Positions 1 through 7,192 of a stretch of 14,584 nt of DNA are shown in pieces; position 1 is the first letter of the stretch, and every line of letters starts with the position of its first letter. A model generated the notes under the pieces. That model saw only the letters and a program-made list of their open reading frames with translations. It ran no database searches and had not been told where the DNA came from. The translations under genes and the position numbers were made by a program. The stretch spans positions 1 to 14,584 of the forward strand of contig CACZPA010000020.1 in assembly GCA_902782895.1 (NCBI GenBank), in the 5' to 3' direction. Source of the DNA: an uncultured Eubacteriales bacterium. GTDB taxonomy: Bacteria; Bacillota; Clostridia; Lachnospirales; Bianqueaceae.

Positions 1-1293
1 AGCCAGGACTTCCAGCTGGATCCTGCCCGTTGTGGAAATGGTAATCTCCCGCTGCCCGTTCTCCCACTTCGCGTCGATATACGGCTCTTCTTCGGTCAGC
101 TCCCCAAGCGCGGCAGCAAGCTGCGGGACTTTCTCAGGGTCCTGATCCTCCGGTGCGACTTTGACGCGGAGAAAAGGTGTCGTCAGGTGATAGACCTCAG
201 CAAGGTCCATGGAACCCACGTATTGCCCGGCTTTGGCGGAGGGCAGGCCGCAAAGCGCGGCGATATCCCCGCCTGTGACTTCGCCGGCATCTACATAGCG
301 CCCGCCCAGAAACTTGCGGATCTGCGTGACTTTTTCGGCGGGCGGCTGAACTGTCTCTACCGGTACGGCATCGTCGTCCTCGCCAGTCGGATTCTGCCGG
401 CGCGGATCCACGGGCTCAAGCAAGGTCAGCTCATCACGATTGCTGATCTTCCCGCCGAAAAGGCGGATGTGGGAGATCTTGCCCATCTGCCGGTCATGCT
501 CGATCTTGTAAATGATACCGGAAAGACTGTCCCTGCCGCGCCTCTCTGCAGTAGGCATATAGGTAGTCATGAAATCGAGCAGCTCCCGGACGCCGGTGCC
601 GAATTTGGCGGCGCTCATCAAAACCGGCGTAACGCGGCAGTCCGCCGTCATGTCCCGAAGCAGCTGCGTGCCCCGCTCAGGGGACAGTACTTCATCGGCG
701 AGAAAAAGCTCCGCGGCCTCGTCCAGGATATCCGCAAGGCTCTCCGTAACCGCGGCCTCAAACGCACGACCGGAAAGCGTCTGCACGGTTACAGCATCCG
801 ATTCTGCGTTCTCCGCACGGCTCAATAAGATCGGTATCTGTCCCGTAAGCTGAGCAAGGTCCGCCATCACGGAAGCAGGATCGGCTCCGGCGCGGTCCAT
901 CTTGTTGAGCAGCACGAGACGGGGCAATCCGGCCTTGTCCAGAGCGTGCAGGATATTCTCGGTATGAGAGCGGATGCCTTCCACCGCGGAGATGACGACA
1001 ACAGCAAAATCAAGCGCGGCAAGCGACCGTTCGACTTCGCCGGCAAAATCGACGTGCCCCGGCGTATCGATCAGGTTCACATGCATGCCGTTCCACTCGC
1101 CGGAAGCGGCAGCAGTGCGTACAGAAATACCACGCTCGCGCTCGACGGACAGATTATCCGTCGCGGCTGTCCCTTCATCAACCGAGCCCAGAAGGCGCAC
1201 GGCGCCCATCTGATAGAGCATCTGCTCGGTAAGAGTGGTTTTGCCGGCATCTACATGGGCAAGAATTCCGATATTCTGAAAAGTGCTCGACAT
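1..1293 (-). CDS. TetM-like ribosomal-protection GTPase (translation factor, EF-G superfamily), 3' end outside window
   Basis: A translational GTPase; 431 codons are visible and the C-terminal domains (EF-G IV and V equivalents) lie off the left edge. G1 is AHVDAGKTT (residues 12-20), the switch I region has ERERGIS (51-57), G3 is DTPGHVDF (76-83) and G4 is NKMD (130-133). A G-domain of this kind followed by a beta-barrel domain II (from about 255) and an EF-G III-like segment (from about 385) fits Tet(M)/Tet(O)/OtrA ribosomal protection proteins, which remove tetracycline from the ribosome. The segment LGSVDEGTAATDN (35-47) closely resembles the Tet(M) equivalent. About 25 acidic, Pro-rich residues (296-320) look inserted in domain II compared with Tet(M). 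The ATG lies 13 nt after the stop of the upstream hydrolase with only a weak ribosome binding site (CCAGG), suggesting translational coupling. Family membership is firm; actual tetracycline resistance is unproven, since many Clostridia carry silent homologues. Confidence 0.88.
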   Translation of the reverse strand, partial: MSSTFQNIGILAHVDAGKTTLTEQMLYQMGAVRLLGSVDEGTAATDNLSVERERGISVRTAAASGEWNGMHVNLIDTPGHVDFAGEVERSLAALDFAVVVISAVEGIRSHTENILHALDKAGLPRLVLLNKMDRAGADPASVMADLAQLTGQIPILLSRAENAESDAVTVQTLSGRAFEAAVTESLADILDEAAELFLADEVLSPERGTQLLRDMTADCRVTPVLMSAAKFGTGVRELLDFMTTYMPTAERRGRDSLSGIIYKIEHDRQMGKISHIRLFGGKISNRDELTLLEPVDPRRQNPTGEDDDAVPVETVQPPAEKVTQIRKFLGGRYVDAGEVTGGDIAALCGLPSAKAGQYVGSMDLAEVYHLTTPFLRVKVAPEDQDPEKVPQLAAALGELTEEEPYIDAKWENGQREITISTTGRIQLEVLA

Positions 1294-1306
1294 AGTTCAG
1301 CCTGGA

Positions 1307-2764
1307 TTATTCGTATATGAATCCCGTCACACAGGCGTTAAAACCGGAAGGCAGGCCGGAGTCGCCGAAGGTGCGGCTTTCGACCGTCAGAGAACCGTCC
1401 CCGCCGAAATGCAGCAGGATTTGCAGGGAGCCCAGATTCTCGCCCGTAAACCACGTCTGGACAAACAAGGTCTCCGGATCGGTCCAGGCACCGGAAGCAG
1501 CGGCTTCCATCCGCGTCCCTGGGAAAATCTGCCGCGCGTTATAGCCCAGCCCGAACCGCAGCTCATAGCTGCCTTCATCGTTGTCGAATGTAATCGTCCC
1601 GTAATCCGGACCGAATCCGACAGTTACGTTCTTAAAAACAGACGGGTTGGAGTCCATGGTGAAGCATTTGCCGCCGATCGCGCGCGCGATCGGGCTGTCC
1701 GTCTCTCCCTCTACGATGCGGAGCTTAAGCCCGGAAATCCGCTCATACAGCGTATCTGCGGCATCCGGATCCTCCTCGACGGATTCATCGTCCAGTTCTT
1801 TATAGATGGTGTCCCAGAACGCGTTGAAAATAATGTCCAGTCCGCCGGGGTTATCCAGCGTATCCGCAGTCGTTACGAGAATCAGGCTCTTGTCCGGCAC
1901 ACAGATCGCAAGCTGACCGCCCATGCCGTACAGTGCGAATCCGTTGTGCGCGGTCATCCAGATCTGATATCCGTAGCCGTGTGCGTCAAATCCCGGATGC
2001 GCGAAATCCGTCGATACACGCCTGGTCGTCGCCAGCTTCATATAATCCTTAGGCAGCAGCTGGAATCCGTACCAGTTGCCCTGCTGCATACAAAGCAGCG
2101 CGAATTTGGCCAGATCATGCGAGGTGCAGAGCAGACCGCCGCCACCGTCACTGATCTCGCCGGTCTTTTTACAGTAGGCTTCGTCGGAAAAACCGATCTT
2201 GTCCAGGACTTTCATCCGCAGATAATCCATCAGAGACATGCCGGTCAGCCGCTCCACAAGGGCCGCGAGTGTGATCGACGCGCTGGTGTCGTAGTTGAAA
2301 ACTGTCCCCGCCTTATGCGAAGGCGTTACATTAAAGAAAGCCTTCAGAATATCCGGGTGCGGGACAATCTTGGATGCGGTCTTTGTATGAACGGAACACA
2401 TCATCAATGCGTCGCGGATCGTCATTTCCTGCATGTAACGGGAAGGCTGCTTGGTCATTTTGTCGCGGAAATAGCCGATCAGCGGGTCGTCGAGGTGGAT
2501 GTAGCCGTCCTGCGCGAGCAGTCCGATCGCGACACCGACAAAGCTCTTGGTAACGGAATACATCCGCTGCAGGCTTTCCGCGGTATACGGCGCCCAGTAT
2601 CCTTCGGAGAGGATCGAGTGATTGCGGATCAGGACATAGCTGTGCATGCAGATATTTGACGCGTCGAGCCGGTCCAGAAAACGCAGGATGGACGAGGAGG
2701 ACACACCCATATGATTCGGCGGATATACCGGCAGAGGGAATTTTTCGGCAGACAGAAGAGACAT
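1307..2764 (-). CDS. Serine hydrolase of the beta-lactamase class C / penicillin-binding-protein-like fold
   Basis: A 485-residue protein with a beta-lactamase/transpeptidase-like domain over roughly residues 20-345. The catalytic SxxK is SVTK (Ser70-Lys73), inside the typical MYSVTKSF context. The second motif is a Tyr-containing YDT at 158-160 in place of the classical YxN, and a GMGGQ segment near residue 295 stands where KTG/HxG would be. The last ~130 residues form an extra, probably beta-rich domain seen in esterase/peptidase members of this family. There is no signal peptide, so it is predicted to be cytoplasmic, unlike secreted AmpC enzymes. I chose the ATG at 2764 because AAAGGAAGG precedes it by nine bases; the in-frame ATG at 2821 overlaps the upstream stop and lacks a ribosome binding site. 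It sits between the VanZ-like gene (53 nt away) and the TetM-like GTPase (13 nt away), probably in one operon. Likely an esterase, amidase or peptidase; substrate unknown. Confidence 0.88.
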   Translation of the reverse strand: MSLLSAEKFPLPVYPPNHMGVSSSSILRFLDRLDASNICMHSYVLIRNHSILSEGYWAPYTAESLQRMYSVTKSFVGVAIGLLAQDGYIHLDDPLIGYFRDKMTKQPSRYMQEMTIRDALMMCSVHTKTASKIVPHPDILKAFFNVTPSHKAGTVFNYDTSASITLAALVERLTGMSLMDYLRMKVLDKIGFSDEAYCKKTGEISDGGGGLLCTSHDLAKFALLCMQQGNWYGFQLLPKDYMKLATTRRVSTDFAHPGFDAHGYGYQIWMTAHNGFALYGMGGQLAICVPDKSLILVTTADTLDNPGGLDIIFNAFWDTIYKELDDESVEEDPDAADTLYERISGLKLRIVEGETDSPIARAIGGKCFTMDSNPSVFKNVTVGFGPDYGTITFDNDEGSYELRFGLGYNARQIFPGTRMEAAASGAWTDPETLFVQTWFTGENLGSLQILLHFGGDGSLTVESRTFGDSGLPSGFNACVTGFIYE

Positions 2765-2796
2765 AAGCGATAACCTTCCTTTCTGTGAGTATGAAG

Positions 2797-2811
2797 CACG
2801 GCGGCGCCGTG
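2797..2811 (-). other. Hairpin in the VanZ-hydrolase spacer
   Basis: A perfect 6-bp inverted repeat (CACGGC / GCCGTG) with a three-base loop lies between the VanZ-like gene and the hydrolase. No T-run follows it on the minus strand, so it does not look like an intrinsic terminator. It could affect mRNA stability or processing between the two genes; that is inference. Confidence 0.35.
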
Positions 2812-2817
2812 GGATTG

Positions 2818-3300
2818 TCATTTCAAAGCAAGAAAACGGGCACAGCGGTCCAGAAGCTTTTCGACGGCGCGCTCGGTGCGGCAGACGATTAGCCCGCCAA
2901 TAAAACCGCCGAAAAGATTCAGCAGCACGTCGTCGATATCCATTTCGCCGAGGCCGCTGACAAACTGTACGATCTCCACAAGCGCGGAGAAAAGGGCAGC
3001 GATGAGCACAATGGCTACAAGCGGCATGCGGCGTCCGAATACGAAGGGGAGCAGCATGCTAAAAGGAATCAGAATCAGGATGTTGCCGAAGATGTTTTCA
3101 AACCATTCCAGAAACGTGAACTGATGATAGCCGAAATAATAACGGAAAAACATAATAATGTTATGAAAAGGCGTCAGATTGTATTCGCCGAAAGTATCGG
3201 AACGGTTCTGTGTCAGAAACAGGAGATAGAGCAGGACCAGCAGATACAGGATAAACAGCAGTCTTGCGGCTTTGACACTGCTTCTGGGAAAACTATGCAT
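2818..3300 (-). CDS. VanZ-like family membrane protein
   Basis: A 160-residue integral membrane protein. The VanZ-like signature is clear: NLTPF after the first membrane helix (41-45), EWFENIFGNILILIPF (65-80), a conserved Glu (109) followed by Gln112 in the next helix, and DIDDVLLN (121-128) leading into a Gly-rich last helix. Helices lie at about residues 11-29, 71-88, 92-114 and 125-140. VanZ itself gives low-level teicoplanin resistance by an unknown mechanism; most homologues have no assigned function. The start at 3300 is chosen for its excellent ribosome binding site (CCGGAGGTG); the reading frame opens upstream to 3480, but that stretch overlaps the divergent acpP start and promoter. 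It is the first gene of a likely three-gene leftward operon. A candidate promoter for it shares its -10 region with the acpP promoter. Confidence 0.9.
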   Translation of the reverse strand: MHSFPRSSVKAARLLFILYLLVLLYLLFLTQNRSDTFGEYNLTPFHNIIMFFRYYFGYHQFTFLEWFENIFGNILILIPFSMLLPFVFGRRMPLVAIVLIAALFSALVEIVQFVSGLGEMDIDDVLLNLFGGFIGGLIVCRTERAVEKLLDRCARFLALK

Positions 3301-3327
3301 AGGCACCTCCGGTTTAACGGAAAAGAT

Positions 3328-3356
3328 TTGACAAGTATGGAAGAATCCGATATAAT
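3328..3356 (+). promoter_or_regulatory. Consensus sigma-A promoter of acpP
   Basis: TTGACA (3328-3333) and TATAAT (3351-3356) with an exact 17-bp spacer: a perfect match to the vegetative consensus. Transcription would start near 3363, leaving a leader of about 47 nt before the acpP start. Strong constitutive expression is expected. Confidence 0.93.
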
Positions 3357-3380
3357 ACACCCAAACAAGGTATGTTTCAC
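3352..3380 (-). promoter_or_regulatory. Candidate sigma-A promoter for the VanZ-like operon
   Basis: On the minus strand, GTGAAA (3380-3375, 4 of 6 consensus matches) and TATTAT (3357-3352, 5 of 6) are separated by 17 bp, placing the transcript start about 45 nt before the VanZ-like start codon. The -10 occupies almost exactly the same base pairs as the -10 of the divergent acpP promoter. The -35 is weak, so this is tentative. Confidence 0.45.
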
Positions 3381-3409
3381 ATGCTTTGTATCGCAAGGAG
3401 GAAGATAGA

Positions 3410-3652
3410 ATGGCAAGTGTATTTGAAACCGTAAAGCAGAGCATCATCGATATACTGGAAGTGGACGCTGACGAAGTCAAGATGGAGTCTTCACTGTCCG
3501 ATCAGATCGGTGCGGATTCGCTTGATCTCGTGGAGATCATTACGGCGATGGAAGAGGAATACGAGATCCGTATTCCGGACAAGGATCTGGAAGGAATGAC
3601 TACGGTCGGAGATCTGGTAAATTATCTCCAGAGAGTGACCGGTAAAGAATAA
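3410..3652 (+). CDS. acpP: Acyl carrier protein
   Basis: An 80-residue acidic helical-bundle protein. The phosphopantetheine attachment site is GADSLDLVEI with Ser37 as the modified residue, and EEEYEIRIPD matches the following helices. It carries growing acyl chains as thioesters in type II fatty acid synthesis, after 4'-phosphopantetheine transfer by holo-ACP synthase. The start at 3410 is set by AAGGAGG, seven bases upstream. Length and sequence are typical of fatty-acid ACPs. Its position is less typical: it is not next to plsX, fabD, fabF or rnc but stands alone, with its own perfect promoter and a strong terminator, between a divergent VanZ-like gene and a convergent surface-protein gene. 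It may therefore be a second ACP paralogue with a specialised partner rather than the main one; the sequence alone cannot decide this. Confidence 0.95.
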   Translation: MASVFETVKQSIIDILEVDADEVKMESSLSDQIGADSLDLVEIITAMEEEYEIRIPDKDLEGMTTVGDLVNYLQRVTGKE

Positions 3653-3673
3653 GTAAAAACTGTTCATTCAGAT

Positions 3674-3708
3674 AAGGTGCAGCCCCGCGAAGAAGCTGCA
3701 CCTTTTTT
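3674..3708 (+). terminator. Intrinsic terminator of acpP
   Basis: GGTGCAGC (3676-3683) pairs perfectly with GCTGCACC (3695-3702) across an 11-base loop, extended by flanking A-T pairs and followed by six T residues. It lies 22 nt after the acpP stop. In the other direction the stem is followed by only two T residues, so it is a poor terminator for the convergent surface-protein gene. Confidence 0.92.
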
Positions 3709-3753
3709 GTGTGTTAATAGCCGGAGCGTTGTGCTGAAAAAACGTCAGCGGAT

Positions 3754-6700
3754 TTATTTCCGGCGTTTCTTTAAGAAGAATGCAAGGAGCGCGGCCAGTA
3801 TAACACCGGAAGCCGCAATCACGATCACCCAGATCATGTAGCCGGGATCACCGGTCGTCGGGGTGTTGGAAGGGGTGACAGGCGCAGACTCCTCGGATTT
3901 GGATTCCTCAACCATGGACTCCTCGGCCTTGGATTCCTCAGCTTTAGACTCCTCAGCCTTGGACTCTTCAGTCTTGGACTCTTCAACCTTAGACTCCTCA
4001 GCACTTGATTCTTCAGCCTTGGATTCTTCGACTGCAGACTCTTCTGCCTGGGATTCCTCCGCCTTGGACTCCTCGGGCTCTTCCTGAACAGTCTGAGAAA
4101 CAATGCGGAACGAAGCCTTGGCAATGCCGCCATCATTAAAGGTTACCGTAACGTCGTGCTCTTCCACGTCCGGAGAGAGCGTAACCAGGTAATCCTCAAG
4201 AATCGTGACGATCGTGCTGCCCGGCGCAAGTGTATAAGCGCTGGTGTCCAGAACCTTGCCGTCAACAGCGACGGAAGCGACCTCGGAAGCTTCTCCGCTG
4301 ACCGTGATCACAACCGGCTCCAATCCGCTTGCGGAACTGGTTCCGTCCGGTTTCTGCGTAATTGTCTGTGTCTGGTCCTCGCCCTCGACACGGAGCGTCG
4401 CATAACTGATATTTTCCGGATAAACTGTCCCTTCAAACGCATCGGTCCCGTAAAGGGCTTCTATTACCACTTCATCGGAAAGAGTACTCTTGAAATCCTC
4501 TGTCAGTTCGATCACGACAACGTCTTTGCCCTCCGCGTTCTGCGTAACCGTCGCGGTATACTGATTTTCATTTAGAAGAATACCGTCAACATAGATTGTG
4601 TCAGGTACGGTAGTCTGATGGTCGATCTGCATGACCGGAACCGTTGCTTCACGAATCCAGGTGATATTCGTCGCGCCTTGATAGGTAGAAGCAGGAACGG
4701 AAGTCCAGGAAACAGGATAATAACCATTGGCGGTGATGCCTTCAAACGCGGTTTCGTACATGATGCCGCTCGTCGGAAGGTCGGCCTTGAACGTGATGTT
4801 CTGGAGCGCGGTTCCGACAAAAATCTCAGAACCGAAATCTGTCAGATTGCCGCGGATCGTTACATCCGTAAGATTGCTGCAGCCGTAGAAAACTCTCCAT
4901 CCAAGCTGTGTACAGGATTCCGGAAGGTCCAGAGACGTGATCGCGGTCCCCTGGAATGCCCATGCACGGATATACTGGATGTTAGCCGGGAGCACGACCT
5001 CGGAAAGAGCTGTGCAATCGCGGAACATGGATGTCGGAATCTCCGTGATGCCGCTGCCCATGACAACGGATTTCAGGGAAGTGCGGCCCGAAAGGCCCAT
5101 CATGCTCAGCCTCTGCACGCTGTCCGGTATGACAATCGATTCAATATCGAGCGAATTATTGTGGGCGCCATTCGCGAAATTGCTGAACTCTACGCTGATG
5201 ACAGGCATACCGTCCACCGTGTCGGGAATGACGATATCCACGTCGCTGCCCAGATAATCGATGATCTCGGCGCTTCCGTCATTAAGGAGCTTATAAATCC
5301 ATAATCCGGTTGCGTCGGTCTTTTCGGAAGTGTCCCTCCAGATCGCGTAGACCGTCACATCACCTGTCTCGGGGAGCGCCGGATGCAGATCCGTCATATC
5401 ATTATAGAAGGAAAGAATCTCGTTTCCGTCAGGATCCGCGGCCCATCCGGCGAATTCATAACCGGTCCGCATAACGTCCTGATAGTCTGAATTCACGGAG
5501 TTTGCGTTTTTCCAAGTCTGCGTAGCGGGAATGGTTTCAAAAGCCTGCGTCTTGTTGGAGTCGCCGTTGAAATATCCGCCGTTCGCATCGTAGGTCAGCT
5601 GATAGACGTCCGCTGTCCAGATTGCGTAGACCGTCTGGCCGTTCACATCCCGGTAAGGAGGCGTTTCCGATACCATGGACTGACCGTCCTTATCATAAGC
5701 CCAGCCTGTAAGAGCAAGCGAGACGTTCTGATTCTTTATGTACGGAGCGGGCAGAGAATCCGTCCAGTCCTGAGAATTGCCTTCATATACATAAGGCGTT
5801 GTCTCCGGACCGTTGCCGTTGTCGTAGTATCCGCCGTTCGGATCAAAGGTAATCGTGATCTTATCGGCCCAGATGGCGGTGAAAGTCGTATCGCCCGTCG
5901 GCTCGTAACCATAATAATCAAACGTGTCTGACACACCGTCTCCGTCCCAGTCCCAACCGTAGAAAACCTGATTGGCATCCGTGTTGTCCGGCTGTCCGGC
6001 ATAGTATCCCATCGTATCGTTGGTTGGATGCTGTATCGTCATGGCCGGGACAGCTGTTCCTTCATAGTCGAAGGACGCGGTCGGACTGCCGCTCTCAAAC
6101 GTGATCAGGTACCAGTCTTCCCAGACTGCAGTCAAGGTTGTATCCTGTTTTATATCGATGGAAGCCATTTCGTCCACAGAATAGCTGTTGCCGGCAGGAT
6201 CTGTCCATGCTGTCAGACGTTTGTGCGGATCGGAATGCTGCCACTGTACATTGCCCAGGTGATCGGACGCTTCCAGAATATCCGTATCCGGTGTGTAGGA
6301 AAAAGATGTGCTGGTCTGCTGGGTTCCGCTGGCATCCTCATAGTAACCGCCATTACCGTCTACAGTAACGGTATATGCGGTCTGCCCGGGCGCGGCAGCG
6401 AGCATCATCGGAGGAGCGGCCTGAGACTGAGCCTCGGACGTTTCCGGCTCAGACTCTGTGGAAGACTCTTCAGAGTCAGCCGCTTCGGAGTTGGCCGCTT
6501 CCGAGGAAGATTCGACAGAAGACTCCTCTGAAGAAGATTCTTCAGAAACGGTCGATTCAGCAGAAGTGTCCTCAGAAGATTCTTCTGCACTGGATTCCTC
6601 ATCCGGCTTGTCTGCGATCGCGGAAGCGAATGCGGATTCATCGATCAGATCATCCCAGATTGCATAGAGCTCAACATCTTTCGTTACCGTGAAGGACGAA

Positions 6701-6993
6701 GACATCTTGTACTCTTCGCCGGCGGCATCCTGCCATCCAACAAGTACAAGCGATGTATCAGTGTTTCTCCACTCAACATCCCCAAGGTTTTCATCCATGG
6801 TCAGAATCGTTCCTCCACTGACCTGGAACGGGAATTCATCATGTTTTTTACCGCTGTCATCTATACAGTAACCACCGTTTCCGTAAAGCGTTATCTCATA
6901 GGTTTCAGCGGCTTTGGCCGGGAATCGGCCGGTCAGTATAATCATCATGACGGCCATGAAGACAGCCGCAAGCCGTGTTGCCTTTTTTGTCAT
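3754..6993 (-). CDS. Large secreted surface protein with InlB-type repeats, BspA-type leucine-rich repeats and a sorting-like C-terminus
   Basis: A 1079-residue exported protein. A signal peptide covers residues 1-29 (KK, long hydrophobic core, AKA|A). Five InlB/Listeria-Bacteroides-type repeats of about 80 residues start with a YD/DGNGGY-like strand and end in AIW or AVW (ends near 113, 291, 375, 459, 552). A Ser/Glu-rich linker (131-192) separates repeats 1 and 2. Residues 575-780 hold BspA-type leucine-rich repeats (IVIPDSV, TSLKSVVM, ALSEVVLP). Two Ig-like modules follow (about 795-865 and 890-965, each with VDG...YT). Thirteen EESxx units (974-1038) form a stalk, then TPTTGD (1044-1049), a 22-residue membrane helix and KKRRK: the layout of a sortase substrate with a non-LPxTG motif. 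The third repeat carries DWDGDGVSD (348-356), an EF-hand-like calcium loop. AAGGAGG precedes the ATG by eight bases. Probable role: cell-wall-bound adhesin or substrate binding; the ligand is unknown. Confidence 0.92.
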   Translation of the reverse strand: MTKKATRLAAVFMAVMMIILTGRFPAKAAETYEITLYGNGGYCIDDSGKKHDEFPFQVSGGTILTMDENLGDVEWRNTDTSLVLVGWQDAAGEEYKMSSSFTVTKDVELYAIWDDLIDESAFASAIADKPDEESSAEESSEDTSAESTVSEESSSEESSVESSSEAANSEAADSEESSTESEPETSEAQSQAAPPMMLAAAPGQTAYTVTVDGNGGYYEDASGTQQTSTSFSYTPDTDILEASDHLGNVQWQHSDPHKRLTAWTDPAGNSYSVDEMASIDIKQDTTLTAVWEDWYLITFESGSPTASFDYEGTAVPAMTIQHPTNDTMGYYAGQPDNTDANQVFYGWDWDGDGVSDTFDYYGYEPTGDTTFTAIWADKITITFDPNGGYYDNGNGPETTPYVYEGNSQDWTDSLPAPYIKNQNVSLALTGWAYDKDGQSMVSETPPYRDVNGQTVYAIWTADVYQLTYDANGGYFNGDSNKTQAFETIPATQTWKNANSVNSDYQDVMRTGYEFAGWAADPDGNEILSFYNDMTDLHPALPETGDVTVYAIWRDTSEKTDATGLWIYKLLNDGSAEIIDYLGSDVDIVIPDTVDGMPVISVEFSNFANGAHNNSLDIESIVIPDSVQRLSMMGLSGRTSLKSVVMGSGITEIPTSMFRDCTALSEVVLPANIQYIRAWAFQGTAITSLDLPESCTQLGWRVFYGCSNLTDVTIRGNLTDFGSEIFVGTALQNITFKADLPTSGIMYETAFEGITANGYYPVSWTSVPASTYQGATNITWIREATVPVMQIDHQTTVPDTIYVDGILLNENQYTATVTQNAEGKDVVVIELTEDFKSTLSDEVVIEALYGTDAFEGTVYPENISYATLRVEGEDQTQTITQKPDGTSSASGLEPVVITVSGEASEVASVAVDGKVLDTSAYTLAPGSTIVTILEDYLVTLSPDVEEHDVTVTFNDGGIAKASFRIVSQTVQEEPEESKAEESQAEESAVEESKAEESSAEESKVEESKTEESKAEESKAEESKAEESMVEESKSEESAPVTPSNTPTTGDPGYMIWVIVIAASGVILAALLAFFLKKRRK
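3880..4074 (-). repeat. 15-bp tandem repeat coding 13 EESxx units
   Basis: Thirteen consecutive 15-bp units encode EES plus two variable residues (KA, QA, AV, KA, SA, KV, KT, KA, KA, KA, MV, KS, AP), residues 974-1038 of the surface protein. Copies differ at the fourth and fifth codons and by GAG/GAA and TCC/TCT changes. Gain or loss of units stays in frame, so stalk length can vary without breaking the gene. Confidence 0.93.
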
Positions 6994-7014
6994 CTATAAA
7001 ACCTCCTTATTAAG

Positions 7015-7043
7015 GATATTACGCATTGAAAAAACGTAATATC
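7015..7043. promoter_or_regulatory. Perfect 9-bp dyad at the surface-protein transcription start
   Basis: GATATTACG (7015-7023) and CGTAATATC (7035-7043) are perfect inverted repeats around an 11-base centre. The dyad begins one base after the -10 box of the surface-protein promoter, spans the predicted start and ends just before the ribosome binding site. It could be a repressor operator or a leader hairpin. Seeing the dyad is certain; its role is inference. Confidence 0.6.
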
Positions 7044-7072
7044 AGTATAACTTCTGACGGACAGTCTGTCAA
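7044..7072 (-). promoter_or_regulatory. Sigma-A promoter of the surface-protein gene
   Basis: On the minus strand, a perfect TTGACA (7072-7067) and TATACT (7049-7044) are separated by 17 bp. The transcript would begin near 7037. A second dyad, GACAG-T-CTGTC (7060-7070), overlaps the -35 box and may be a regulator site. Confidence 0.85.
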
Positions 7073-7112
7073 GGAAAAAACACCGGTATTATATGAAGAA
7101 AAGTCCGTCCCG

Positions 7113-7153
7113 AAAACAAAAACAGCGCATGGAGACTGCCGCCTTCCATGCGC
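7113..7153 (-). terminator. Intrinsic terminator of the TSCPD gene
   Basis: On the minus strand GCGCATGGA (7153-7145) pairs with TCCATGCGC (7133-7125) over an 11-base loop and is followed by TGTTTTTGTTTT. It lies about 70 nt after the TSCPD stop and upstream of the surface-protein promoter, so the two genes form separate transcripts. Confidence 0.9.
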
Positions 7154-7192
7154 CTTGTCTGACCGTTGCACACGCCTTTCGCGTGAGTGCTG

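Noticed and set aside
284..1262. Near-identical 14-bp words at 285 and 1244 inside the GTPase gene
   Set aside because: Both encode VDAG-containing segments (HVDAGK and YVDAGE). Shared codons for a short similar peptide explain it, with no sign of duplication or an attachment site.
1283..2659. A 458-codon open frame antisense to the serine hydrolase
   Set aside because: In register with the hydrolase on the minus strand, which carries SxxK and other family motifs; the plus-strand product has no recognisable feature.
2765..2821. Longer serine hydrolase start at 2821 with ATGA overlap to the VanZ-like stop
   Set aside because: No ribosome binding site upstream and an Arg-rich extension; the ATG at 2764 has AAAGGAAGG at good spacing.
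3301..3480. Longer VanZ-like start at 3480
   Set aside because: The extension overlaps the acpP start and both promoters; ATG 3300 has a strong GGAGGTG ribosome binding site and begins directly before the first membrane helix.
3674..3708. acpP terminator acting also for the surface-protein gene
   Set aside because: On the minus strand the stem is followed by only two T residues. I list it as a terminator for acpP only; the surface-protein terminator is unclear.
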